39,557 nucleotides of DNA from DATGCT01 sp964639325 (GTDB lineage Bacteria > Patescibacteriota > Minisyncoccia > UBA6257 > GWB1-50-10): positions 1 to 39,557 of the forward strand of contig CAZXDO010000040.1 in NCBI GenBank assembly GCA_964639325.1, given 5' to 3'. Shown one piece after another: positions 9,080 to 15,985 of the stretch. Position 1 is the stretch's first letter; each line of letters starts with the position of its first letter. Both the position numbers and the translations under genes were made by a program. The notes beneath the pieces were generated by a model. It worked only from the letters and a program-made list of their open reading frames with translations. It was not told the origin of the DNA and made no database searches.

Positions 9080-9102
9080 AAGCCCAAATTATGGGCTTTT
9101 TT
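9080..9102 (+). terminator. Intrinsic terminator after the PKD/Fn3 gene
   Basis: Stem AAGCCCA/TGGGCTT, loop AATTA, then a T-run. The outer AATACG/CGTATT bases could extend the stem. Confidence 0.85.
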
Positions 9103-9109
9103 CGTATTT

Positions 9110-9118
9110 TGATATAAT
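9110..9118 (+). promoter_or_regulatory. Extended -10 promoter giving a leaderless mRNA
   Basis: TGATATAAT is a perfect extended -10 (TGn-TATAAT). The ATG at 9125 lies 7 nt after it, at the expected transcription start, so the transcript is probably leaderless. Confidence 0.7.
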
Positions 9119-9124
9119 GAATTT

Positions 9125-9319
9125 ATGAAAACTTTTATTTGTAAAAATTGCGGGGCTAGGTTTACCGGCAAAGATGTTGAAAGTTTTTATGGTAACAGTG
9201 GTTTTAGATGCCCTAAATGCGGTAAAAGAAATGCAGAGATTTTTGAAGAAAGAAATTTTAGAAAGAAGAAATGGAAAACTTTTGGGGAACTGCTTTTTCC
9301 AGAAAGTTCTAATAAATAA
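9125..9319 (+). CDS. Small zinc-ribbon protein
   Basis: A 64-residue protein with two CxxC pairs (C6/C9 and C29/C32), typical of a zinc ribbon that binds one zinc ion, and a basic C-terminal segment. Such proteins often contact nucleic acid or larger enzymes; the partner is unknown. It is first in a run of close + strand genes reaching mltG, and its ATG sits at the predicted transcription start. Confidence 0.7.
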   Translation: MKTFICKNCGARFTGKDVESFYGNSGFRCPKCGKRNAEIFEERNFRKKKWKTFGELLFPESSNK

Positions 9320-9329
9320 ATGAAATTAA

Positions 9330-9596
9330 ATGGCTAATATTACAATAATCAAAAGAGAGGAAAACAAGAACGGTTGGGAGTTTAACGTAAACGTAGACGG
9401 TCTGATTTTTGAAGTTAATCTTGATAAAGATTATTACGAAAAATTAACTAATAACCATATATCGCCGAATTCTTTAGTTATAAAATCATTTGAGTTTTTA
9501 TTAAGAAAGGAAAGTAAAGAATCAATTCTAAAAAGTTTTAATCTTAAAGATATTAATAAATATTTCCCGGGATACGAAAGAGAAGTAAATTTATAG
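9330..9596 (+). CDS. Small conserved-looking protein, unknown function
   Basis: An 88-residue protein. The first half reads as a beta-hairpin (NGWEFNVNVDGLIFEVNL) and the second half as helices. No motif or membrane segment is seen. It lies 10 nt after the zinc-ribbon gene and shares its operon, which supports it being real. No Shine-Dalgarno sequence is present. Confidence 0.6.
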   Translation: MANITIIKREENKNGWEFNVNVDGLIFEVNLDKDYYEKLTNNHISPNSLVIKSFEFLLRKESKESILKSFNLKDINKYFPGYEREVNL

Positions 9597-9622
9597 AAAT
9601 CTTAACTATTACTATTTTTTAG

Positions 9623-9838
9623 ATGAAAATTGAAGTTTATGTAAAAACAAATGCCCGAGAAGAAAAATTAGAGAAAATATCAGAAAATCAATACAAGGCA
9701 TGGGTTAAAGAAGAACCTAAAGAAAATAAAGCCAATTTCGCCGTTATCAAACTTCTTTCCAAATGTTTTAAAACCCCACCTTCATTAATAAAGCTTTTGC
9801 GTGGAACCAAAGGAAAAAATAAGTTATTTGAAATTTAG
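9623..9838 (+). CDS. DUF167 (YggU-like) family protein
   Basis: A 71-residue protein matching the DUF167 pattern: an N-terminal strand IEVYVKTNAR, a central YKAWVKEEPKENKANFAVI (family: 'v.a.P.dGkAN.alik.la') and a final IKLLRGTKGKNKLFEI (family: 'v.i..G...r.K...i'). The family is widespread and of unknown molecular function. It is 3 nt from mltG, hence co-transcribed. Confidence 0.8.
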   Translation: MKIEVYVKTNAREEKLEKISENQYKAWVKEEPKENKANFAVIKLLSKCFKTPPSLIKLLRGTKGKNKLFEI

Positions 9839-9841
9839 ATA

Positions 9842-10846
9842 ATGAAAAATTTTAAAGAAATTTCTGTAATTGTTTTTGCTTTTGTTTTTATAGCCGCTAT
9901 TTTGTTTTTTATTTCTTTAAACAACTCTTCCCCGAATGACGAAACAAGTATTTTTGTGGTTAGCTCTTCTGCTACATCCACTAAAGATGTAGCCAAAAAA
10001 TTGGATTCAGAGTCTTTTATAAGCAGTAAATGGCTTTTTGAAACAATCTCCTCTATAGCAGGTATTAATGAAATTGAGCCGGGAGGTTATTCTTTAAAAA
10101 AAGGAACAAATTTTTTTAAAATAGTTAATATTTTTTCTAACCGTCCCGGGTTTGTCTGGGTTACTATCCCTGAGGGACTTAGAAAAGAAGAGATTGCTGA
10201 AATTATTGGAAACAAGCTTGATTGGAACGAAGGCGATAAAACCAGTTTTATTATTGCTCATACTGATGATGATTATACGGAAGGAGTCTATTTTCCGGAC
10301 ACGTATCTTGTCCCATACGGCGAAACCGGTTCTGAAATGGCTGAGAGAATGATTGATAAATTCAACGAAAAATTTCAACCTTATTCTGAAAAATTTGCAG
10401 AAGAAAATGTTAAATGGACTACCGGATTAAAGATTGCCTCCCTTATTCAAAAAGAGGCTCTCGACGAAGAAGAAATGCCCTTAATTTCAGGTATTATTTG
10501 GAATAGGCTCCTTAGCGGTATGCGCCTTCAAATTGACGCCACGGTTCAATACGCTCGTGGTTTAGATGGTTATGAAAAAGAAGCCGAGGATCTTGAGGTA
10601 GGTAAAAGTAACTGGTGGACGCCTATGAAAAAAGAAGATAAAGAAATAGACTCGCCTTATAACACATATAAACACGAAGGTCTTCCTCCGGCACCAATAG
10701 CTAATCCCGGGATTCCGGCCATTAAAGCCGCTCTCTACCCCCAAGAAACTGATTGTATTTACTATCTTCATTCCAATCATCAAATACATTGCTCTTCTAA
10801 TTACGATGATCATTTAGACAATATAGAAAGATATTTAAAAAAATAA
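9842..10846 (+). CDS. mltG: Endolytic murein transglycosylase MltG (YceG-like)
   Basis: A 334-residue protein with one N-terminal membrane helix (about residues 7-27). A LysM-like region precedes the YceG catalytic domain. Recognisable parts are VTIPEGLRKEEIAEII, EGVYFPDTYLVPYG, IASLIQKEA (carrying the glutamate expected to be catalytic), SGIIWNRL, and the conserved GLPPAPIANPGIPAIKAALYP. The enzyme cuts nascent peptidoglycan glycan strands at the outer face of the membrane and limits their length. Length and motif order are normal for the family. It ends an operon of small genes. Confidence 0.93.
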   Translation: MKNFKEISVIVFAFVFIAAILFFISLNNSSPNDETSIFVVSSSATSTKDVAKKLDSESFISSKWLFETISSIAGINEIEPGGYSLKKGTNFFKIVNIFSNRPGFVWVTIPEGLRKEEIAEIIGNKLDWNEGDKTSFIIAHTDDDYTEGVYFPDTYLVPYGETGSEMAERMIDKFNEKFQPYSEKFAEENVKWTTGLKIASLIQKEALDEEEMPLISGIIWNRLLSGMRLQIDATVQYARGLDGYEKEAEDLEVGKSNWWTPMKKEDKEIDSPYNTYKHEGLPPAPIANPGIPAIKAALYPQETDCIYYLHSNHQIHCSSNYDDHLDNIERYLKK

Positions 10847-10852
10847 GTTTCT

Positions 10853-10911
10853 CAACTTGGGGGTTCCCGACACCCCCATGTTGTCGATTTCATATTAAAC
10901 GTTGTGGATAA
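10853..10911 (+). repeat. Stem-loop repeat with displaced DnaA box, copy 3
   Basis: Arms CAACTTGGGGGT and ACCCCCATGTTG (one mismatch) around loop TCCCGAC at 10853-10883. The perfect box TGTGGATAA is at 10903-10911, about 18 bases further out than in other copies. Confidence 0.9.
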
Positions 10912-10971
10912 GTATTATTTTTTTAGGTATATTTAAGTGTTTATTTATAATTTATAATACGGGCAAGTTTG

Positions 10972-10980
10972 TGCTAAAAT
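10972..10980 (+). promoter_or_regulatory. Extended -10 promoter of the tRNA-binding protein gene
   Basis: TGCTAAAAT (TGn-TAAAAT) ends 9 nt before the ATG at 10990, so the leader is only about 2-3 nt. Confidence 0.6.
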
Positions 10981-10989
10981 TAAAGTAAT

Positions 10990-11310
10990 ATGATTGATTT
11001 TGAAGATTTTAAAAAATTAGATATTCGCATTGCTAAAATTATTGAAGCAGAAAATATTGAAGAATCTGAAAAGCTTTTAAAGCTTAAAATAAACTTAGGC
11101 GAAGAAGAGCGTCAAATCGTAGCCGGTTTAGGAAAAGAATATTCTGCAGATGATTTGGTTAACAAAGAAATTGTTGTTCTAGCTAATCTAGAACCTAAAA
11201 AACTTATGGGCTACGAAAGCCAGGGAATGCTCCTTGCTGCAGTTGATGACGGAAAACCAATTCTCTTAAAACCCGAAAAAGATGTTTCTCCCGGGACAAA
11301 AATAAGTTAA
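10990..11310 (+). CDS. tRNA-binding OB-fold protein (MetRS C-terminal/Trbp111-like)
   Basis: A 106-residue stand-alone tRNA-binding domain: LDIRIAKIIEAENIEESEKLLKL, then RQIVAGLGKEYSADDL, VVLANLEPKKLMGYESQGM and a C-terminal LLKPEKDVSPGTKI. This is the OB fold found at the C-terminus of methionyl-tRNA synthetase and in Trbp111 and CsaA. It probably binds tRNA as a dimer, either alone or as a subunit of MetRS. Next to HPF and a baeRF-like gene, it forms a small translation-linked operon. Confidence 0.85.
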   Translation: MIDFEDFKKLDIRIAKIIEAENIEESEKLLKLKINLGEEERQIVAGLGKEYSADDLVNKEIVVLANLEPKKLMGYESQGMLLAAVDDGKPILLKPEKDVSPGTKIS

Positions 11311-11318
11311 ATAAAAAG

Positions 11319-11651
11319 ATGAAAATAAAAATTAAAGCAACTGATATTACTTTAACTCCGGCCATAAAACAGTATGTTGAAAAGAAAATGAAGAGTGTTG
11401 AAAAACTTCTTAAAAGTTTTGAAAAGGAAGGGGAGGCTTATGTCTACTTTGAAATTGCTCGAACCACCCATCATCACAAAAGCGGGAACGTTTTTTATGC
11501 TGAAGCTAACGTTGATCTTTTAGGGGAGAACGTTAGAGCCGAACAAAGAGCTGAAGACATTAGAGCTGCTATTGATAAAGTAAAAGATATTTTAAAAAGA
11601 GAGATAAAAGAATTAAAAGAAAAGCAAATAAATAATAGAGAAAGTAAATAA
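11319..11651 (+). CDS. hpf: Ribosome hibernation factor, short HPF/RaiA type
   Basis: A 110-residue protein with the family pattern: IKIKATDITLTPAIKQYVEKKM, then EAYVYFEIARTTHHHKSGNVFYAEANV and a basic C-terminal helix (IRAAIDKVKDILKREIKELK). It binds the decoding region of the small subunit and keeps idle ribosomes inactive. It has the short form's length; the C-terminal dimerising domain of long HPF is absent. It lies 8 nt after the tRNA-binding gene and 8 nt before the baeRF-like gene. Confidence 0.9.
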   Translation: MKIKIKATDITLTPAIKQYVEKKMKSVEKLLKSFEKEGEAYVYFEIARTTHHHKSGNVFYAEANVDLLGENVRAEQRAEDIRAAIDKVKDILKREIKELKEKQINNRESK

Positions 11652-11659
11652 ATTACTTA

Positions 11660-12187
11660 ATGAAAATAAGTAAAAAATTTTTACAGTTTGAAGATAGTCC
11701 AGCTTTAATTATTGTTGCCGGATGGCAAAACGGTAAAATTTATTACGCCTATCAAGGAGAGATTGTTTTAAATAAAAAAATTGAAATTTCTCAACGTGAA
11801 TATTCTGATAAGGAAGGATATTTTGAGACAAGGTCTAATGTTCCCGGCCTTTCTCCGAAAGGGGGATCAGTATATGAAGGGAATAAACAGTACATTCGAA
11901 AAAAGTTTTTAGATAAACTTTCCAAACATGTTGAAAGTCTTATCAGGAGTTATAAAATAAAAGATATATATATTTTCTCTTCTCCGGAAGGAATAAGGAC
12001 TTTAGAAAAAGAGCTTTCTCCAGAAGCAGAGAAACTTATCAAAAAAGTAAATAAAGGTAATTATACCCATCTTAAGCCAAATGAATTACTTGAATTAATT
12101 AAAGAAACTCAGAATACTCCTGTAAAAACAATGAAAGAAGAAGCTAAAAAGATATTAGACAGAACTAAGAAAATTTTTAAAGGGTAA
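11660..12187 (+). CDS. baeRF/host-attachment-like protein (eRF1 domain 2-like fold)
   Basis: A 175-residue protein. The pattern of an early strand pair (ALIIVAGWQNGKIYYAYQGEI), a central helix (NKQYIRKKFLDKLSKHVESLI), a strand (KDIYIFSSPEGIRTLEKEL) and a final helix after 'VNKGNYTHLKPNELLELI' matches bacterial proteins related to archaeal/eukaryotic release factor domain 2. Those are often annotated as host-attachment proteins, and members are suspected to act on stalled ribosomes. The loop NVPGLSPKGG may correspond to the catalytic loop. Adjacency to HPF supports a ribosome-related role. The assignment is from pattern, not a search. Confidence 0.55.
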   Translation: MKISKKFLQFEDSPALIIVAGWQNGKIYYAYQGEIVLNKKIEISQREYSDKEGYFETRSNVPGLSPKGGSVYEGNKQYIRKKFLDKLSKHVESLIRSYKIKDIYIFSSPEGIRTLEKELSPEAEKLIKKVNKGNYTHLKPNELLELIKETQNTPVKTMKEEAKKILDRTKKIFKG

Positions 12188-12202
12188 TATTTTTAGCATA
12201 GA

Positions 12203-12231
12203 TTGACACATTGTCATTTATTTGTTAATAT
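12203..12231 (+). promoter_or_regulatory. Consensus promoter upstream of khpA
   Basis: TTGACA (12203-12208), 17-bp spacer, TAATAT (12226-12231), with TG at the extended -10 position. The leader is about 56 nt and has GAGAAAGG about 35 nt before the ATG, too far to act as a normal Shine-Dalgarno. Confidence 0.8.
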
Positions 12232-12294
12232 TTTAATAAATTAATCAGATTAGAGAGAAAGGTCGAAAAAAACAGTACGAACTAACGATAGATT

Positions 12295-12576
12295 ATGGCG
12301 AAAGAACAAGACCAAGAATTTCTTGAATTCTTAGTAAAATCCATTGTTGATCATCCTGAAGATGTAAAGGTTGATCGTAAAGTGGATGAAATGGGAGTAC
12401 TCTTGTCACTTCATGTTAGTCCTCAAGATATGGGTCAAGTTGTTGGCCGACAGGGCTCAACAGCTAAAGCAATTCGCACCCTTCTTAGGATTGTAGGTGT
12501 CAAGAATAACGCCCGGATTAACCTTAAAATAGAGGAACCGGATCGCGGAAGCGCTCCAGCTCCTCAAGCTGAGTAA
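12295..12576 (+). CDS. khpA: KH-domain RNA-binding protein KhpA
   Basis: A 93-residue single KH domain with the GxxG loop at residues 51-54 (VVGRQGSTAKAIRTLL), preceded by the strand pair LLSLHVSPQDMG. KhpA binds RNA and, with KhpB where present, affects cell elongation and sRNA function. In most bacteria it sits in rpsP-khpA-rimM-trmD-rplS; here only the khpA-trmD adjacency remains, with a terminator between the two. Confidence 0.9.
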   Translation: MAKEQDQEFLEFLVKSIVDHPEDVKVDRKVDEMGVLLSLHVSPQDMGQVVGRQGSTAKAIRTLLRIVGVKNNARINLKIEEPDRGSAPAPQAE

Positions 12577-12605
12577 GGTTAAATCCTGAATTTAGAAAAT
12601 GCGAG

Positions 12606-12628
12606 CCCCGCTTATTAAAGCGGGGTTT
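12606..12628 (+). terminator. Intrinsic terminator between khpA and trmD
   Basis: An 8-bp perfect stem CCCCGCTT/AAGCGGGG with loop ATTA, followed by a T-rich tract broken by G residues. Confidence 0.85.
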
Positions 12629-12650
12629 GTGTTTGTTTATATTGTGCATA

Positions 12651-12656
12651 TATACT
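12651..12656 (+). promoter_or_regulatory. -10 box of trmD
   Basis: TATACT ends 9 nt before the ATG at 12666; only a weak -35 is seen. This supports starting TrmD at 12666 rather than at the upstream ATG at 12627, which would precede the promoter. Confidence 0.5.
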
Positions 12657-12665
12657 AATAACATA

Positions 12666-13301
12666 ATGAAGTTTCATATTATTACAATATTTCCCGAAGC
12701 TCTAAAGAGTTATACCAATGAATCTCTTCTAGGCAAAGCTAAAGAGGAAAATCTTATAGAAATCAATTTTTATAATCTCCGGGATTATACCGAAAATAAG
12801 CACCGAAGCGTTGATGACAAGCCATACGGCGGTGGACCTGGTATGGTATTAATGATTGAACCGATATTTAAAGCAGTTGAGAGTATTAAGAAAAAAACAG
12901 AAGGTCGGGTTAAAACCATTCTTTTCTCAACTCGAGGCGATAAATTTGATGAGAAAAAGGCAAAAAGTTTTTCTGAGTGTGATGAAATAATTATGATTTG
13001 TGGGAGATATGAAGGAGTTGATGAAAGAGTAGCCAAAAACATAGCTGACGAAGAAATTTCAATAGGTAATTATATTCTCTCAGGAGGTGAATTGCCTGCT
13101 CTTGTAGTTACGGAAGCTGTTAGCCGTTTTATTCCTGGGGTTTTGGGAAAAGAAGAATCTTTAGAGGAAATAAAAGGTTCTTATCCCGTATATACCCGCC
13201 CCGAGTCTTTTAAAACAAGAAATAAAGAATGGAAAGTTCCTGATGTTCTTCTTTCTGGAAATCATAAAGAGATAGAAAAATGGAGAAAAGGTAATAAATA
13301 A
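12666..13301 (+). CDS. trmD: tRNA (guanine-37 N1)-methyltransferase TrmD
   Basis: A 211-residue SPOUT methyltransferase that uses S-adenosylmethionine to make m1G37 next to the anticodon, preventing frameshifts. Motifs: FHIITIFPEAL at the start, DDKPYGGGPGMVL, then ICGRYEGVDERV, ISIGNYILSGGELPALV (the knotted SAM-binding loop) and YPVYTRPESF. The open frame continues 13 codons upstream, but those codons are unlike the family, which begins with the strand at 12666. It is slightly shorter than E. coli TrmD at the C-terminus. Confidence 0.95.
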   Translation: MKFHIITIFPEALKSYTNESLLGKAKEENLIEINFYNLRDYTENKHRSVDDKPYGGGPGMVLMIEPIFKAVESIKKKTEGRVKTILFSTRGDKFDEKKAKSFSECDEIIMICGRYEGVDERVAKNIADEEISIGNYILSGGELPALVVTEAVSRFIPGVLGKEESLEEIKGSYPVYTRPESFKTRNKEWKVPDVLLSGNHKEIEKWRKGNK

Positions 13302-13313
13302 GGTGTTATTTGT

Positions 13314-13342
13314 TTGACTTTTTGTTTTATTTTAATTAATCT
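13314..13342 (+). promoter_or_regulatory. Promoter of rpsB-tsf
   Basis: TTGACT (13314-13319), 17-bp spacer, TAATCT (13337-13342). The ATG at 13351 is 9 nt further on, so the leader is about 1-2 nt. Confidence 0.7.
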
Positions 13343-13350
13343 GGATAGAT

Positions 13351-14067
13351 ATGACAGAAGAAAAAATAAAAAAACCAGACGAGGTTATAGACGAAAATAT
13401 CATGAAAGAGTTGATTGATTTAGGCGTTCTTTATAGCCACAAAAAATCAAAGGCGCACCCTAGTATGCGTCCTTTTATAGGAGCTAATAGGCATGAAATA
13501 GATATTCTTGACGCCCGGGCAGTTTTAGATAGTTTAGAAAAAGCTGAAAGTTTTTTTGAAAAAACTTTATCCGGAAAGAAAGATGGTTTAATCCTTTTTG
13601 TGGGTACCTCTGCTCCAGCTAAAGATACGGTTAAAAAAATAGCCGAGGGATTAGAGCAACCCTATGTTATTAATCGATGGCTTGGAGGAACATTAACTAA
13701 TTTTAACGTTATAAAAGAACGTGTTAATTATTACCAAGGGATGTCCAAGAAAGAGAAGGAAGGTAAATTTGAAAAATACACTAAAAAAGAGCGGCTTGAT
13801 TTTTCTAACGAAATAGAAAAACTTTCTTATAACTTTAACGGACTCGTAAAATTAAACCGTCTTCCTGATGCTGTTTTTCTAGTAAATATTAAAAATGAAG
13901 AAACCGCTCTTCGGGAAGCTAAAAAAACAGGTATTCCTATTGTGGCAATAGTTGATAGCAATGATAATCTTAAAGAAATAGATTATCCTATTATTGCCAA
14001 TGACCATAACAAATCTAGTATTGAGTGGGTTTTAAATAATCTTAAAGAAAAAGTAATAAATAAATAA
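13351..14067 (+). CDS. rpsB: 30S ribosomal protein S2
   Basis: A 238-residue uS2 protein: LIDLGVLYSHKKSKAHPSMRPFI, IDILDARAVLDSLEKAESFF, FVGTSAPAKDTVKKIAE, INRWLGGTLTNF, RLPDAVFLVNI and IPIVAIVDSN, in the normal order. It belongs to the small subunit head/body junction. It is 4 nt upstream of tsf, the standard bacterial arrangement. The usual histidine-rich start 'GVHFGHxxxxWNPKM' appears here as GVLYSHKKSKAHPSM, a divergent form. Confidence 0.96.
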   Translation: MTEEKIKKPDEVIDENIMKELIDLGVLYSHKKSKAHPSMRPFIGANRHEIDILDARAVLDSLEKAESFFEKTLSGKKDGLILFVGTSAPAKDTVKKIAEGLEQPYVINRWLGGTLTNFNVIKERVNYYQGMSKKEKEGKFEKYTKKERLDFSNEIEKLSYNFNGLVKLNRLPDAVFLVNIKNEETALREAKKTGIPIVAIVDSNDNLKEIDYPIIANDHNKSSIEWVLNNLKEKVINK

Positions 14068-14071
14068 ACCT

Positions 14072-14515
14072 ATGGAAAAAGAAAAAATTCAAAAATTAAG
14101 AGAAGAAACAGGAGCCGGTATCATGAATTGTAAAAAAGCTTTGGAAGAAGCAAGTGGTGATATAGAAAAAGCTAAAAAGATTATAAAAGAAAAAGGGATT
14201 GTTATTGCCGATAAGAAAAGTGACAGAAAAACCGGAGCAGGGTTTTTAAAAACATACGTCCACAACAATAGAGTTGGTGTTCTTATAGAAATAAGAACCG
14301 AAACTGATTTTGCCGTTAAATCAGAACCTTTTCAAAAACTAGCCCACGAAATTGCTATGCAAATTGCCGCTATGAATCCTAAAAACGTAGAAGAGCTTCT
14401 TGAACAACCTTTTATAAAAGATGAATCTAAAAATATTCAAGAAATTATTAAAGAAACAGTAGCAGAAGTAAGGGAAAATATAAACGTCGAAAGATTTACA
14501 AGATACGAAATATAA
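14072..14515 (+). CDS. tsf: Elongation factor Ts, short form
   Basis: A 147-residue EF-Ts that promotes GDP release from EF-Tu. The N-terminal domain is typical (IQKLREETGAGIMNCKKALEEASGDIEKAKKIIKEKG), and the core has VHNNRVGVLIEIRTETDFAVKS, which includes the TDF motif that contacts EF-Tu. It is about half the length of the E. coli protein and has only one core subdomain, as in other minimal EF-Ts. The frame is intact and both EF-Tu contact regions are kept, so I read it as functional. Confidence 0.93.
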   Translation: MEKEKIQKLREETGAGIMNCKKALEEASGDIEKAKKIIKEKGIVIADKKSDRKTGAGFLKTYVHNNRVGVLIEIRTETDFAVKSEPFQKLAHEIAMQIAAMNPKNVEELLEQPFIKDESKNIQEIIKETVAEVRENINVERFTRYEI

Positions 14516-14523
14516 AAAAATAG

Positions 14524-14880
14524 ATGTCTCTTGATTTTATTTTTGATCTAGTTATAGTCCTTTGTGTTGGTGCTATGCTTTATTTGGTAGCTCGTGTTTT
14601 ACCCAGAATAAACGAAGAGAAAGAAGATGTTTTAGGTTTTAAAACTCCCAAAATGCTTATTTATCTTGAAAAAGCAGATGAAAGATTCAAGAAAAGTAAA
14701 GAAAAATTTTTAAGGAAACTTAAGGTTATTGTTCTTAAACTTGATAACCATTTAAGCAACAAGCTTAGTAAATTTAAGAAGAATGGAGAAAAGAATGGAG
14801 GGTTACGCCTTGATTTAGACAAAGATTCTTCTTATTCTGAAAATATAAAAAAAGACAATAAAGAAAAAGAAGACGACTAA
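14524..14880 (+). CDS. Single-pass membrane protein with basic/acidic tail, unknown
   Basis: A 118-residue protein with one membrane helix at about residues 5-25 (FIFDLVIVLCVGAMLYLVARVL) followed by a lysine-rich, probably helical cytoplasmic part and an acidic, asparagine- and lysine-rich end. It lies 8 nt after tsf, so it is probably co-transcribed. No family recognised. Confidence 0.65.
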   Translation: MSLDFIFDLVIVLCVGAMLYLVARVLPRINEEKEDVLGFKTPKMLIYLEKADERFKKSKEKFLRKLKVIVLKLDNHLSNKLSKFKKNGEKNGGLRLDLDKDSSYSENIKKDNKEKEDD

Positions 14881-14931
14881 GGTATTAGCACCCGTGTATA
14901 ACTAGCTCTGTTATTTAACAATTTTATAGGA

Positions 14932-14937
14932 TATAAT
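14932..14937 (+). promoter_or_regulatory. -10 box of the LAGLIDADG gene
   Basis: A perfect TATAAT lies 7 nt before the ATG at 14945, giving an essentially leaderless transcript. The -35 is weak. Confidence 0.6.
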
Positions 14938-14944
14938 TTAATTA

Positions 14945-15730
14945 ATGCCGAGAAAGTGGACGAAGGAAGAAGAAAGGGAGAAACGAGAAGAATTGATAGA
15001 ATTGTATGTAAATCAAAACAAAACCATTAATCAGATCGGTGGCATTTTGAGTTTAGGTGATGCAACTGTATATAACCGCTTGATTCGGTTAAATATTCCA
15101 GTAGATAGAAGTAGGAAACCAAGATGTAACAACAGTAAAAGAGGGAACATAATAATACCCAAAAATTCCAGTAAATTAGCTGAGTTTGTAGGAATAATGT
15201 TAGGAGATGGTCACATAACTCCAACTCAAGTAACCGTGACTCTGGGTACAAAAGAGAGATTGTATTCTGACCGCATAGCTGATTTAATGGAAGAGCTGTT
15301 TAGTGTAAGACCTAATATTTTTATATCAAAACTAGGTCATTTAGTTCTTTACATAGGATCCGTTGATCTCGTAAGGTGGTTTGAAAAAATGGGCCTGGTT
15401 CATAATAAGGTTAAAGAACAAGTTGATGTCCCAGAATGGTTGTATTTTGAGGAAGAGTATTTAAAATCCTTTATAAGAGGATTATTTGATACCGACGGTT
15501 CCGTCTATAAACTTAGGTTTGGGGTTCAAGTTGCTTTTATCAATCGTTCCATAAGATTACTTGAATCGACTAGGGAAATATTAAAAAAATTAAATTATCA
15601 TCCTTCTAAAATAAGCGGTTACAAAATTTATATAACTCGCCGACCTGATTTAGATAAGTTTTTCAAGGAAATAAGGCCCAATCACGAAAAACATAACAGA
15701 CGTTATATAATGTTTACACGCGAATCATAG
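14945..15730 (+). CDS. LAGLIDADG homing endonuclease with N-terminal HTH
   Basis: A 261-residue protein with two LAGLIDADG motifs, LAEFVGIMLGDGH (residues 78-90, acidic D88) and LKSFIRGLFDTDG (174-186, acidic D185), so it should act as a monomer with both catalytic acids present. Residues about 16-55 form a helix-turn-helix (LYVNQNKTINQIGGIL, then VYNRLIRLNIPV). The family cuts long asymmetric DNA sites and spreads its own gene or host intron. Here it is free-standing: no intron or intein host surrounds it. It ends 28 nt before tRNA-Tyr, and the tRNA's -35 box lies inside its last codons. Confidence 0.9.
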   Translation: MPRKWTKEEEREKREELIELYVNQNKTINQIGGILSLGDATVYNRLIRLNIPVDRSRKPRCNNSKRGNIIIPKNSSKLAEFVGIMLGDGHITPTQVTVTLGTKERLYSDRIADLMEELFSVRPNIFISKLGHLVLYIGSVDLVRWFEKMGLVHNKVKEQVDVPEWLYFEEEYLKSFIRGLFDTDGSVYKLRFGVQVAFINRSIRLLESTREILKKLNYHPSKISGYKIYITRRPDLDKFFKEIRPNHEKHNRRYIMFTRES

Positions 15731-15741
15731 TTTATTATACT
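15713..15741 (+). promoter_or_regulatory. Promoter of tRNA-Tyr, overlapping the upstream gene
   Basis: TTTACA (15713-15718) lies within the endonuclease gene. After a 17-bp spacer comes TATACT (15736-15741). Transcription would start about 10 nt before the tRNA. Confidence 0.65.
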
Positions 15742-15758
15742 TCTACCTGTAAGCGAAT

Positions 15759-15841
15759 GCACGGGTATCTAAGCGGACAACAGAGATTGGCTGTAAACCA
15801 ATTGGCTTATGCCTACGGGGGTTCGAATCCCTCCCCGTGCA
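15759..15841 (+). tRNA. tRNA-Tyr (anticodon GTA)
   Basis: An 83-nt class II tRNA. The acceptor GCACGGG pairs with CCCGTGC and is followed by discriminator A. The D-stem is TCT/AGA, the anticodon stem ATTGG/CCAAT with loop CTGTAAA (anticodon GTA at 15793-15795), the variable arm is long, and the T-arm is GGGGG-TTCGAAT-CCCTC with one G-T pair. A long variable arm is normal for bacterial tyrosine tRNA. CCA is not encoded and must be added after transcription. Confidence 0.97.
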
Positions 15842-15851
15842 CAAAATAAAT

Positions 15852-15877
15852 AATCCCTATAAGGGATTTTTATTTTT
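15852..15877 (+). terminator. Terminator of tRNA-Tyr
   Basis: A 7-bp stem AATCCCT/AGGGATT with a 3-nt loop, then a T-rich tail. Confidence 0.85.
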
Positions 15878-15911
15878 TGAGGGGTTTGAAGAGGTGTGGG
15901 GTCAGACATAT

Positions 15912-15939
15912 TTGACAAAAGATATAGAATAAGTATTAT
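15912..15939 (+). promoter_or_regulatory. Promoter of the two-TM protein
   Basis: TTGACA (15912-15917), 16-bp spacer, TATTAT (15934-15939). The leader is about 40 nt. Confidence 0.65.
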
Positions 15940-15985
15940 TAAGGTAGTTAATTTAAAATTTAATAAAATAATGGAGGAACAAGAA

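Noticed and set aside
12627..12665. Upstream ATG for TrmD
   Set aside because: It lies before the likely -10 box and adds residues foreign to the family.
14072..14515. EF-Ts as a truncated pseudogene
   Set aside because: The open frame ends cleanly, keeps the EF-Tu contact motifs, and short EF-Ts is normal in minimal genomes.
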